A stretch of DNA of 64,000 nt from Globodera rostochiensis (Eukaryota > Nematoda > Chromadorea > Rhabditida > Heteroderidae): assembly GCA_018350325.1 (NCBI GenBank), contig JAEVLN010000010.1, positions 992,001 through 1,056,000 of the forward strand. Reading direction: 5' to 3'. Of this stretch, positions 44,801-55,855 are shown in pieces. Position 1 is the first letter of the stretch. Each line of letters starts with the position of its first letter. The notes beneath the pieces are model-generated. The model had not been told where the DNA came from and did not search any database. It saw only the letters and a program-made list of their open reading frames with translations. A program made the position numbers and the translations under genes.

Positions 44801-46460
44801 ATTAGCTGGATCAGCGAGAACACCGGTGACCCAAACTTTGACGGCAGGGGCGGCGCAACGTCACTCACTTTGCCTAAGGCAAATATTTTTAAATTCAAAT
44901 TTTAATAAATATTTCAATTTAAGTTTAAAAAAAATAATTAAAAACAAAAAGCAGTTCATTTTATTGTTTTATTGCAGGAATTTGTTCTATCAGAAAATGG
45001 ACAATATTTGATGGTCAGACCATTGCCGGAGTTGGCTTCTCTCCGAGACAAAAAGCAGCCACACGTCATCACGTCGGTTTTGTTTTCTGTCCTTAAATAT
45101 TTTTAAAATTATTTTAACCCGGACTTTCATTTAAATTTTGTTTTTCGTTAAACCTACTATTTTGTTTTTAAAAACTCTCTCTACTTTAAGCATAAAAAAC
45201 ATTTTAAATGATTTGTAGAAAAGGCCAAGAAATGCATTTGGAGAAGGGTCAGGCTGAACTCGTCTTCGAGTTCCGTTGGGACAACGGCCGAGAGGAGACA
45301 TTTGAGTTGCATCTGACGCCAACCCACACAAATGGCAAGAAATTGGAGTTCCGGATTGACAACAACGGCATCCAGCTAAAGAGGACTTGGTCAGTTTTTT
45401 GTGCACAATTTTACAACAACAACAAAAAAAAATCCGTTCTTGGCCTTGTCTTGTAGTGTTCGGCACGGTACGGTAATACCGCGGTATTTTTTTCGGTATT
45501 TTTTACCGAAATACCGTACCTTAGCAAAACATTGCCCATTATCAATTATAAGTATTGAATAAAAGTTTTGTTCATTTTAAATTGAAATTCAAAATTTTCA
45601 AAAAAAAATACCGAATACCGATCGGTACACCTAATTTTTTGGTCGGTATTTTTTCGGTATCGGTATTATATCGAAATACCGAATACCGAAAAAGCCCATT
45701 TGCCGAACACTATTGTCTTGGTCCGGCCGGAAAGGATTTTTCTTTTTTTTCAAAATTTCGATCACCAGTATTAATGTGTCGATGATATATGTTTAGGGTG
45801 ACAAGCAGCAACAAACGCCTGGTGGTCTACAATGCGATGCCGACAAAAATGCACATTTTCATCGATTTGGACACTGTGGAATATTTTGCGGACGAAGGCC
45901 GATGGTCGGGATCCATTCGCCTGCCTGAAGCAAGTCAAGAAAAACGAATTGGAACCGTAGAAGTAAGTTGGTTAAATCAAGATTTGCCTGGATCAATTGG
46001 TTGATGGGCATGAGGTTTTATCAAAAGTTGAGCATTTTGAAAAAGCTTAATTAGGTCAATCAACAATAACCTAGATACATTGAGGGTTAATTAAGCCGTG
46101 TTCAAGTTGAGCATTTTGAAAAAGCTTAATTAGGTCAATTAACAATAACCTAGATACATTGAGGGTTAATTAAGCCGTGTTCTTGTGCAAAAAACTGGGC
46201 TAGAACCCATTTGAATTTCAATAAGCTTTTATTTTTTAAAAAATTGTCATTTTCAGCTGAAAAGCGCACCACTGATGCTCAAGGAGGCCAGCATGTGGTA
46301 TCTGAACTACAAGGCGCACAAATCAGCGTTTCTTCAGCAAACGGGAAATATCATTAAAAATGAGCCGATCAAAAAACATATTTTTGAAAAACAAAAATCA
46401 TCTCCAAAAAGTGTATTGGACGCAGAAATTGGAGAATCACCGAAAAAGATGTTAAACTGA
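41887..46460 (+). CDS. GH32 glycoside hydrolase (invertase-like), 15 exons
   Basis: Exons: 41887-41959, 42063-42319 (both less certain), 42466-42556, 42628-42715, 42776-42951, 43582-43649, 43702-43816, 43930-44045, 44112-44278, 44567-44669, 44747-44878, 44978-45072, 45219-45389, 45797-45962, 46257-46460. All are in phase, about 673 residues. GH32 enzymes split fructose from sucrose and fructans. The family's N-terminal block is GWNSDTCGFNRSKDGLYHLF followed by YSMHWGHAVSKDLINWVHLP; the Asp of NSD sits where WMNDPNG has its nucleophile. The RDP motif reads FHDP, and the acid/base motif is CECP. LIGWICDISW matches the later GW motif. The C-terminal half is the beta-sandwich. The first exon encodes a signal-like MLPSLLLAFSVCHF. 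One intron (44879-44977) starts with GC. Nematode GH32 genes are thought to come from bacteria by transfer; here many introns have been gained. Confidence 0.85.
42957..43487. repeat. About 74-bp intronic minisatellite, 7 units
   Basis: Units contain 'aaagtgtccgtccgcattta' and 'ggcttaattaaaccggggct'. The array begins within six bases of the GH32 exon end at 42951, and the first unit includes the exon-proximal intron sequence, so the donor region seems to have seeded it. Confidence 0.92.
45454..45712. mobile_element. hAT-like MITE in a GH32 intron, 259 bp
   Basis: Termini TAGTGTTCGGCA and TGCCGAACACTA, with the 8-bp duplication TTGTCTTG on both sides (45446-45453 and 45713-45720). Inside are dense 'cggtattttttcggtat' words. 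It lies in the intron 45390-45796. Confidence 0.9.
46025..46185. repeat. About 80-bp direct repeat, 2 units, GH32 last intron
   Basis: Two near-identical units of 'agttgagcattttgaaaaag' to 'gggttaattaagccgtgttc'. Confidence 0.85.
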
Positions 46461-49312
46461 CCGTAAATATTAGTTGATTCCGGATTTATAGGTGCTAAAA
46501 ACCCAAAATATGGTGATCAAATTAAATATATACAGTATATAGTGCTAGAATGATCAAATTTCAATTCAATTTTGTGTTAAAACCTTTTTATTTTCCCCAC
46601 ACAATTGTAGCTAAAACTTTTTCACGTATTTTTGAAAATTTATAAAAACATCTTTATAAACATTTTGCGAAACCATCGATCTTTATGTAGTGGGTGCATT
46701 TTGGTCGGCAAAAAATTGTGTTTTTGTCGTTGCGTTTTTGTGAAAAATAAAAATTTGACTTTTTATGAATATTTTTGTTTTTATTTTATTTACCAATATA
46801 AAATCTGGCGGCGCTTCTTTAAGAGGATTCGGTAATACTGGCAGTTTGGCCTAGGGTTGTCGGTTCCTGGAAATTCTTCGGTCCGACCAAATCGAATTTT
46901 TTCGGTTTTCTTATCTAATGATTCCAAATTGTTTTGATTGATCCTTTTTTGATCATTTTTCCAGCTAAGATCGCTTACATTGTATTTATTAATTGTTGAG
47001 AGATTTTAATGGCAATCCTTAAGAATTGCGGTCCCGATGGAAACAAAAATTTTAACAATTTTAAATGCATGTTTTCTAGGATAAAAATAATATGCGTAGA
47101 ACACGAATCCGAGCTCGGATTTGCAAAACTTAAAAAAAAAGATACCGTTTAAATTTTAGTTGAAAATCTCTTAACAAATTGAAAATGCGAAATTTTCTCC
47201 GGCGGCGCCTAGCGGCACCGCCGCCGACCCCCCTCCCAAATCTGGGGTCTCAAAAATTACGATACGCGTGATTTTTAGCGAAACGATACGATACGATACG
47301 ATATGGCTCTAAAATATGATATTTACGATTACGATACGACGATACGATACGATACGGATTTACATCCCTGATCTGTACAATCTAGAAGTTTGATTATACC
47401 ATTCTTATCCAACTTTTAAAAGGTTGAGAATGGTGCGAGATGAACAATGAATTCATGTAAAAGCATTCGAAAAATCAATCGGAACGGGAAATGACATTTA
47501 TTTATTTGTTGAAACGATGAAAAAAAAAATTCCTATTTCAATTCAGGTGTTATTCTCGTCAAAAAATTAAACAAAAATTTGATTGCTCTAAACATTTATT
47601 AATCTTTACCAAATTTAGATAACAAAAAGTGTTTAATATTATCTGGATTTATGTGCCAGAATCAAAACGCTTTAAATGGTAATTAATGGTTTATTCATCA
47701 AAAATTAATAAATGTAACGCAGCAACTTTCAAGAATTTATCCGAAAAAGTGAATAATAAAGTTAAAATGTTGTAATAATTAAATTGAAATTTATTTATTT
47801 TTTCAATATTTTTGCATCATTAATTTCTTTTATTAAGAGGGCAATGTGAGCGACGATCGCTGCCCTTCACTGTCAGCGCGGATTTCAAGAAAAATTCCGA
47901 TCATACCTCCAATCCTTCTTGTATTTGTTTCTTGTCCATTGTTAGTTTTCGCATACATGCTCATAAATTATTTTTGTATTTCAAATAAAAATAAAATTTA
48001 AAACAAATTTTTATGCTTAATAACTTTAGCTCGGATTTATTTGGACTACGAAAAATTTGGATTTACTACTGACCAAAACACCAAAAATATTCCAAATTTG
48101 ACTAAATTTAGTCAAAATAGGGGCCAGATTTTGATGCCAAACGATGCTGAGGCGGTAGTCCCGCTCCCGCCTGACTCTTGTTCTCCACATTTCGTTTGTC
48201 TCAAACATTTTTCTTGCAAATAAACTCGTCCGGCAAAAATTTGAGATATTAAAAATTTTTCTGGAATTATAATATCCATCGACTCCTCTCATCGAGAAAT
48301 TTAGCGGCTATCGTTAAATTGCTTTCTCAGTTCGGTATTAGTGCTGGCACGCGAGTCGATGGTTCGCGATGAGCCAAAACCGCGGCATTATTGCCGATCA
48401 AATTTATAGAAGCGATTATTTGATTTTTTGATTATTTTTCAGACTTTTTCAATGGAACACTGGCCAAATTTATGGAATTTTGACGCAATTTTCTTAATAA
48501 AAAATTAAAATTTCCAAAATTTTCCGGTGGCGCCTGTCGGCAACGATGCTTGTAAAAGCCAAAAAAAAATTGTAATAAAAGTATTTTGTAACAGCACAAA
48601 ATAAATAAATAAATGAACCCATGGCATTGCACAATTACTTAATTGCTCCGGCCATTCTTTTTCACAAGCATAAAACCCACTCATTTCACCTCCCATATCT
48701 ATTCGCCCCCTCCTCTGCTGACTTTTTCAAATTCTTATTTTAATTGTTTATCAAATAAAGAGACTTTTTATATGTATCAATTATTGAGACACACACAATA
48801 ATTGAACACTTTAAGCAAGAAAAACTTCTCTGGCAATTTTCCCGATTCCAAAAAAAAATTAAATAAAATTTAGTTTAAAAATGTACGCTTTTCACGTGCC
48901 TGCGCACTGTTTTCTCATAGGAAAATGAAAAGCTTAAATACACACTGGATCGGAAATGAAGTGCGCTAAACTTTTTTAATTAATGCGAAAATTTAAAATA
49001 AAAAGTTGTTTAATTCCAATTCCAAATTTAATTTTATTTTTACTGTTTTGAAAGAACTTCTTTGAGTTTTCACGTTAAAATTGTATATCTCTTTATACTA
49101 ATTGGGTTAAATTTATTTTTCTTTAAACTTGTTTTTAACGTTCCGTTCCTTCACCGTTTCTTAGAAAAGAAGACAAATCACAAGGAAAATTTTATTGCCA
49201 TTTCTTTGTGTGTTTATTCTGTCGAATAATAAATATGCTGCGATTAATTCTCATTTTATTAAAAATGCTTTTTAAATTTATTTTAAAAAATTTTTAGCAT
49301 TTTTTTTTTGTC
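46461..49312. other. Intergenic repeats between GH32 and P450
   Basis: Includes an old element with 'cgatacgatacgatac' words ending 'ggatttacatccctg' at about 47265-47370, GC hairpin modules at about 47195-47225 and 48522-48545, and a relative of the 7676 repeat near 48020. No complete terminal repeats and no supported gene. Confidence 0.55.
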
Positions 49313-52300
49313 ATGGAATTAGGCGTCGGTGACCGCTTTTTATTTGTCTTAATTGTTACAACTGTTGCCTACAAAGTGCTCATTTTTCCGCTTTTTCTCG
49401 CAATTTTCGCTGCCCTCATCACTTCATGGATTTTGTAAATTTAAATAAAATTGAAATTATTTTATTTTTTTAATTTTGCAGTTTTCAATATCGTCAAAAA
49501 CAGCATTGGCACAGTATTGGAGTGCCAGGACCGAATGCGAACATTTTTTTTGGCAATACCTTGAAACAAATGCGCAATGGCACAATTGAGGGGGGCCTCT
49601 ATTTTTTGTTTTAAATTTAAAAAAAAAATTCAATATTAATACACCTAGCTGTAACAAAATATTTTTTATTAAATATTTTAGGTTGAGCGCGAAATGTTCA
49701 GCAAATATGGAAATTCATATGGGTAAAAAAATATAATGTTTTTTTAATAATTTTTTATTTATAATTATTAATTAAGCTCATTTCTGTTTGATCGACGCGA
49801 ATTCTGCACCAAAGATCCGGAGATGATGCGTCAAATTTTCATCAAGGAATTTTCGCACTTCCAAAACCGTTTTGTAATTTAACGCAACAAATTTTGGGGG
49901 AGGGGGGTGGGAAGGGGTGGGAGCAATTAATTTAAAAATTGATTAAAATGAACAACAATTAAAAAATTTGATATTTTAATAAATGCCAAAAAGAATTTAA
50001 TGCCGGAGCAAAAAGAGGCGCCGAAGTCGCTGATGCGCAACGTGCTCAGTGCGTTGTGTGACGAGGATTGGAAGCGCGTGCGAAACCGCATCACGCCCGC
50101 ATTTACGACGGGCAAATTGAAAAAAGTTGGTGCAACGAGTCAACGAAAATATTTTTGATCAATTTTTTTTTAATGAAAATTGATTTTAATTTTATCTTGG
50201 GGAAGTTTGCTAAAAATAATGGTAAAAATTCTTCAAATGAGCTCTCAATTAGTCGTGCCAATTTGAAGATTTATAAACTTTTTTTTTTAATTAAAATGTG
50301 CCATCAGATTCTTTGAACTTTAATGAATTTTTGAATTTTGAAATTTTCTAAACATTTTCAATATCCTTTTTAAACTTAAAAAGGTTAAGTCTCGTTTATT
50401 TTTTTTGTTTTCCTCATTTTTTGAAAGACTTATTTTATAAAATATTTAAACATGATCAAATCTTAAGAATAGAATTTGGCCAACATTTAATCATTAAATT
50501 TTAGTTAATTCCGATTTTATGCGACAGCACCGAAAGACTTTGCAAAGTGATTGAGAAAGATTATGCGCACGAACAAAAAGAACTTCCGTTGAAAGAGTGA
50601 GAGACATTTTTATCAAATTTATTTAAAAAAATTAACAATTCACAAATATTGCGATTTTTTTCTATTATTAATAATAGCAAAAATTGCAGTATTTATGGTC
50701 GTTTTTTGCTGGACGTGATTGGACGCAGTGGCTTTTCATTGGATTTGAACACTTTTGAGGAGGAAAACATTTTTGTGGAACAAGCTCGTTCAGTCTTCAA
50801 TTTTGGCGCGAGGGGACAACGCATACGAATGATTCTCGGGGGTAATCAAACCTCAAATGTTTTCCGATAATTTTTTATTTATTTTTAATTATTATTATTA
50901 TTATTATTAGCTTAGGTAATTTGATTCAAAATTAAAAAATTTTTAGTGTTGTTCCCATGGATGTGCGTTTTCTACGAGCATCTGACTGGAAAAAACTTCA
51001 TATTTTCTGTGGATGAACAGTTTTTTATGGACATGATGAGCGACCTGTATAAGAAGCGCCGTGCCGATCCCGATGCTAAAGAAGTTTGATAATTTAAAAA
51101 TTATATTTTTTATTACGCTAATATATTATACGGCGAAAAAATTTCAATTTTCTTTACTTTTGTTTAGTTGTTTTTTAAAAGTTCTTTTTGATGGAATTTC
51201 TTTATTGCTTTTAATCTGACTTAATTTTTCAGAAATATTCGGACATTTTTCAACTTTTGATGAATGTTGTGGACGAGGAGGATGAGTCGATGATGCATGG
51301 AAATGCCATTTCAGCGGATGATGCCGAAATTTTTCACAAAGAATTAAGAACCAATGCCCAACAGGGCAAGCATCTGACGCGAATTGAACTGTTTGCGCAA
51401 AGTTTTATCATTCTGATTGCGGGGTAAACGATTTTGAATTGTGTAACACTTTAATTAGGGGATGTACCTCCCCTAAATTAGATTATATACTTTAGGGTTG
51501 TACAAGACCGGTGTTTGACATCCGGCATTTTGGGGACTAAGGGATGTACCTCCTCTAAATTAGATTATATACTTTAGGGTTGTACAAGACCGGTGTTTGA
51601 CATCCGGCATTTTGGGGACTAAGGGATGTACCTCCTCTAAATTAGATTATATACTTTAGGGTTGTACAAGACCGGTGTTTGACATCCGGCATTTTGGGGA
51701 CTAAGGGATGTACCTCCTCTAAATTAGATTATATACTTTAGGGTTGTACAAGACCGGTGTTTGACATCCGGCATTTTGGGGACTAAGGGATGTACCTCCT
51801 CTAAATTAGATTATATACTTTAGGGTTGTACAAGACCGGTATTTGACATCCGGCATTTTGGGGACTAAGGGATGTACCTCCTCTAAATTAGATTATATAC
51901 TTTAGGGTTGTACAAGACCGGTGTTTGACATCCGGCATTTTGGGGACTAAGGGATGTACCTCCTCTAAATTAGATTATATACTTTAGGGTTGTACAAGAC
52001 CGGTGTTTGACATCCGGCATTTTGGGGACTAAGGGATGTACCTCCTCTAAATTAGATTATATACTTTAGGGTTGTACAAGACCGGTGTTTGACATCCGGC
52101 ATTTTGGGGACTAAGGGATGTACCTCCTCTAAATTAGATTATATACTTTAGGGTTGTACAAGACCGGTATTTGACATCCGGCATTTTGGGGACTAAGGGA
52201 TGTACCTCCTCTAAATTAGATTATATACTTTAGGGTTGTACAAGACCGGTGTTTGACATCCGGCATTTTGGGGACTAAGGGATGTACCTCCCCTAAATTA

Positions 52301-54926
52301 GATTATATACTTTAGGGTTGTACAAGACCGGTGTTTGACATCCGGCATTTTGGGGACTAAGGGATGTACCTCCTCTAAATTAGATTATATACTTTAGGGT
52401 TGTACAAGACCGGTGTTTGACATCCGGCATTTTGGGGACTAAGGGATGTACCTCCTCTAAATTAGATTATATACTTTAGGGTTGTACAAGACCGGTGTTT
52501 GACATCCGGCATTTTGGGGACTAAGGGATGTACCTCCTCTAAATTAGATTATATACTTTAGGGTTGTACAAGACCGGTGTTTGACATCCGGCATTTTGGG
52601 GACTAAGGGATGTACCTCCCCTAAATTAGATTATATACTTTAGGGTTGTACAAGACCGGTGTTTGACATCCGGCATTTTGGGGACTAAGGGATGTACCTC
52701 CTCTAAATTAGATTATATACTTTAGGGTTGTACAAGACCGGTGTTTGACATCCGGCATTTTGGGGACTAAGGGATGTACCTCCTCTAAATTAGATTATAT
52801 ACTTTAGGGTTGTACAAGACCGGTGTTTGACATCCGGCATTTTGGGGACTAAGGGATGTACCTCCTCTAAATTAGATTATATACTTTAGGGTTGTACAAG
52901 ACCGGTGTTTGACATCCGGCATTTTGGGGACTAAGGGATGTACCTCCCCTAAATTAGATTATATACTTTAGGGTTGCACAAGACCGGTGTTTGACATCCG
53001 GCATTTTGGGAACTAAGGGATGTACCTCCCCTAAATTAGATTATATACTTTAGGGTTGCACAAGACCGGTGTTTGACATCCGGCATTTTGGACCTGGTGT
53101 TATGTTTTGTACACGGTTAATCGGATTTTTTGACGGCATATTTGAATCGCAAATTTTGAAAACCCGGTTTTTAAAGCCTTGCACCCAGTCAAGCAAAAGC
53201 AGGTCGTGTGCTAGCCTAAAATTATAATGTCAATTGAGTCTCGAAAAGGGGGTTAAGGTCCCACCCAACTAAAGAACTTGCATAACTCTGTTTCTATTTA
53301 AACAAATTAGTAAGCTCTTAATGAGTTTAAACTTTAAACTATATGTAAAGTTATACTCCGAAAAGCTAAAAAAAAAAGGTTTAAAAATCCAGAAATTTTT
53401 ACAGTCCCTGCAACCACAAAATTTAGATTTGAAACCACGGGCGCAACACTGACATTTGCAACATATATGTTGGCCATTGAGACTGATGTTCAAGAAAAAT
53501 TGCGGAGTGAAGTAAATGATGTGCTCGGGGAAAAGGTTTTAGAATGAATTTTGAAAAATATTTTTATTAATTAAATTATGCACAAAAATGAAATAATTTT
53601 GATAATAAAAACTTCAAAATTCAAGGCACTGATGACCTATGAAGATTTGAGACAAATGCACTACCTTCGTGCGGTGGTCCAAGAAACGCTTCGAATGTTC
53701 CCAGTGGCTCCAAAGTAGGGTTGGCACCAGGGATGTAAATCGCGCCGGAAAAAAAAGTGATCGCCGATATGCGATAAGCGATATCGAATTTTAAATGCGA
53801 TAGCGATAAAACCATTATCCAATGCGATAGCGATAGGCGATATGCCCAAAAAAAGGAGATAAATGCGATATATATCGCGCGATAGCGATAGCGATTTACA
53901 CCCCTGGTTGGCACCCCGACGTGCGGGGTTGAAAAGTCGGGGACGGGGTTGGAACTGTCGCGGGGAGGGAGTCGGGGGGGGGGGGGTTAGGGTTCGACGT
54001 TTTCGGGGCCGGGTTGTCAACTCTACTCCAAAGTATCAGTTATGCATAATTAAATTTGTTTCGTTTAAAAATATAAATATTTTTAAATTTTATGTGATTA
54101 TACATATTTTAGAATAAATCGCGAGTGTAACAGCGACTGCGTGATTAATGGTGTTCCATTTCAAAAGGGTGATCTGGTCTCGGTGCCAGTTTATTTCATA
54201 CAGCATGATGAAGCCTTCTTTCCGGAACCGGACCAATTTGATCCGGAACGGTTAATTTGAAGATGTTTTTGTTATCAAAATCATTCCACTATCTCCAACA
54301 AACATTTAAGCTTTATGCCAGCACAAAAGACGACCCATGACCCGTTGGCATTTTTAACCTTTGGTCTTGGGCCTCGAAATTGCATCGGAATGCGCTTTGC
54401 TGAGTTTCAAATGCATGTGGCGCTGGCGTTGGTTGTTCGTCGCTTCCGCTTCACTCCCGGCCCAAACACAACGGTCGGTAAAAATAAAGGCAAACAAAAT
54501 GCCACAAAATGTGTGCAGCAAATATCATAAAATGCCAAACTATGTATACATAATATGCCAACACATATAAACAGATTTTTAACTTTGAATTATTCAAAAA
54601 TAATAATATAAAATGCAAACTAATGTATAATATGTCAACAAATATAAACAGATTTTTAAGTTTGAATTATTCAAAATAATAATATAAAATGCCAAACTAT
54701 GTATATTGCCATCAATAAACAGATTTTAAGTTTCAATTATTCAAAATAATAACATTTTTTAAATTAATATTTCTCTATTTGTCTATTTTATTAAATTAAA
54801 TAAACCTATAAGCTGTGTTTTTACATGCCCTATATTTGAATGTTTTAGAAATATCCGCCCAAGTTGCTCTCTTCTGATATGCTTCGAACTGAAGAACCGC
54901 TTGTTGTGATTGCAGAGAAAATATGA
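49313..54926 (+). CDS. Cytochrome P450, clan 3-like, 14 exons
   Basis: Exons: 49313-49434, 49482-49590, 49682-49722, 49777-49873, 49994-50125, 50505-50596, 50678-50841, 50947-51083, 51233-51423, 53427-53535, 53626-53714, 54113-54250, 54311-54473, 54849-54926; 553 residues, one phase. A membrane anchor (about residues 9-40) is followed by [13 protein letters not shown]. Family landmarks are all present: C-helix [13 protein letters not shown]-helix AGFETT, K-helix ETLR, FDPERF, and the haem loop [14 protein letters not shown] with the Cys ligand. P450s are ER-bound monooxygenases that act on lipids and xenobiotics. The AGFETT motif is split by a 2-kb intron holding a minisatellite. Exon 2 ends ATTGAG|GGGGGC, so its donor reads GG rather than GT. 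That may be an error, a polymorphism or a lesion. Exon 11 ends at a nested transposon insertion that leaves a usable donor. Confidence 0.9.
51458..53090. repeat. 82-bp minisatellite in a P450 intron, about 20 units
   Basis: Units run from 'gggatgtacctcctctaaat' to 'catccggcattttggggact'. A C/T variant in 'cctccYcta', plus rare 'ggtattt' and 'gttgcac' variants, mark units. The array fills most of intron 51424-53426. Confidence 0.95.
53716..54025. mobile_element. hAT-like element at a P450 splice donor
   Basis: Left end TAGGGTTGGCACC, right end GGTTGTCAACTCTA, with the 8-bp duplication CTCCAAAG at 53708-53715 and 54026-54033. It lies exactly at the end of P450 exon 11. It carries GC-rich 'gtcggggacggggttggaac' words and a second element inside. 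Confidence 0.88.
53728..53906. mobile_element. Nested hAT-like MITE, CAGGGATGTAAATCGC ends
   Basis: Termini CAGGGATGTAAATCGC and GCGATTTACACCCCTG, with the 8-bp duplication GTTGGCAC at 53720-53727 and 53907-53914. It is inserted 12 bases inside the left end of the 53716 element. Its inside is 'gcgatagcgata' words. Confidence 0.9.
54560..54770. repeat. About 65-80-bp tandem repeat, P450 last intron
   Basis: Three diverged units with 'aacagatttttaactttgaa' and 'ttattcaaaataataatata'. Confidence 0.75.
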
Positions 54927-55855
54927 ATATATTCGCATACCTATATTATTATTTTTAAACATTTTCGCATTTAAAAAAACAAATAATCTTTTACTTTTTG
55001 AATAATAGACACTAGAGATGGGAACCGTTTTTTTGTCCGTGATTTTGAGTGCTTTCGTATTCCGTTTTTGCATTTTTGGAAAACTACGGAATTAAAAAAT
55101 GGACCCCTAAATGGCATTTCGACCAAACATTTTAAAATTTGGATTCTTAACATGCACATCGGTCCACCGGGCATCGGAAAGAGGTTTTGAGTGCCACCAG
55201 AGGGCATTCCAGGGTCTTTAAACTCCCACCGGCAATTAGAATCGGGCACGGCATCGGGGGTACGTGAATGGCATCCTCTTCCCTGACACACACTGCCACA
55301 GGCATTCCCTCGCACGGATTTTTTTTTTGCCTCTAATGGCTTAGGATCGCAGGCACAGAAAGCGCGCGATCCCTAATTAGTTAATTATCCCCCCACCCCA
55401 ATCACTCCTTCATCCCTTAAAGGCCCAAGAAGCACCGGATTGTGCGGCAACACAATCCCAAGCGCCCCTACCCCCATGGGACACCCCTGCCTCCGCAGGG
55501 TAATTAATTAGGCGGCATCTACAAAGCTTGTGAATTTTAATACACCTTCACAGTGCACGATTCTTTTATTACTATTTTTGAAAAAATTGAGTTTTTCCAT
55601 AGTGATCATTTTTTTGTGAAAGCTTTCATCAAGGCTTTTTTTGCTGTAGGTATATTAAATATAAAATTTTGTAAATAACAAAACTCGGAATTGACTAATG
55701 CGACTTTTGACCAAATTACAATCACAAGAATTTGAATAAATGAGATTAGCTATTAATTGCTTTTAGAATTAATTTACATAACATTTATCCCACAAGAAAT
55801 TGTTAGTCCTAATTTGTAAGTGAAAATTGGAAAAAATCAATCACAGTTTTCATGC
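54927..55855. other. Spacer between convergent P450 and GS-like genes
   Basis: The two genes face each other here. A GC-richer block at about 55130-55520 contains 'gggcatcggaaagaggtttt' and a TAGAGATGGGAACCG sequence at about 55013 that may be one end of another hAT-like element; no right end was found. Confidence 0.5.

Noticed and set aside
47265..47370. A complete hAT-like element with 'cgatacgatac' words.
   Set aside because: Only the right end ('ggatttacatccctg') is visible; no matching left end or 8-bp duplication was found.
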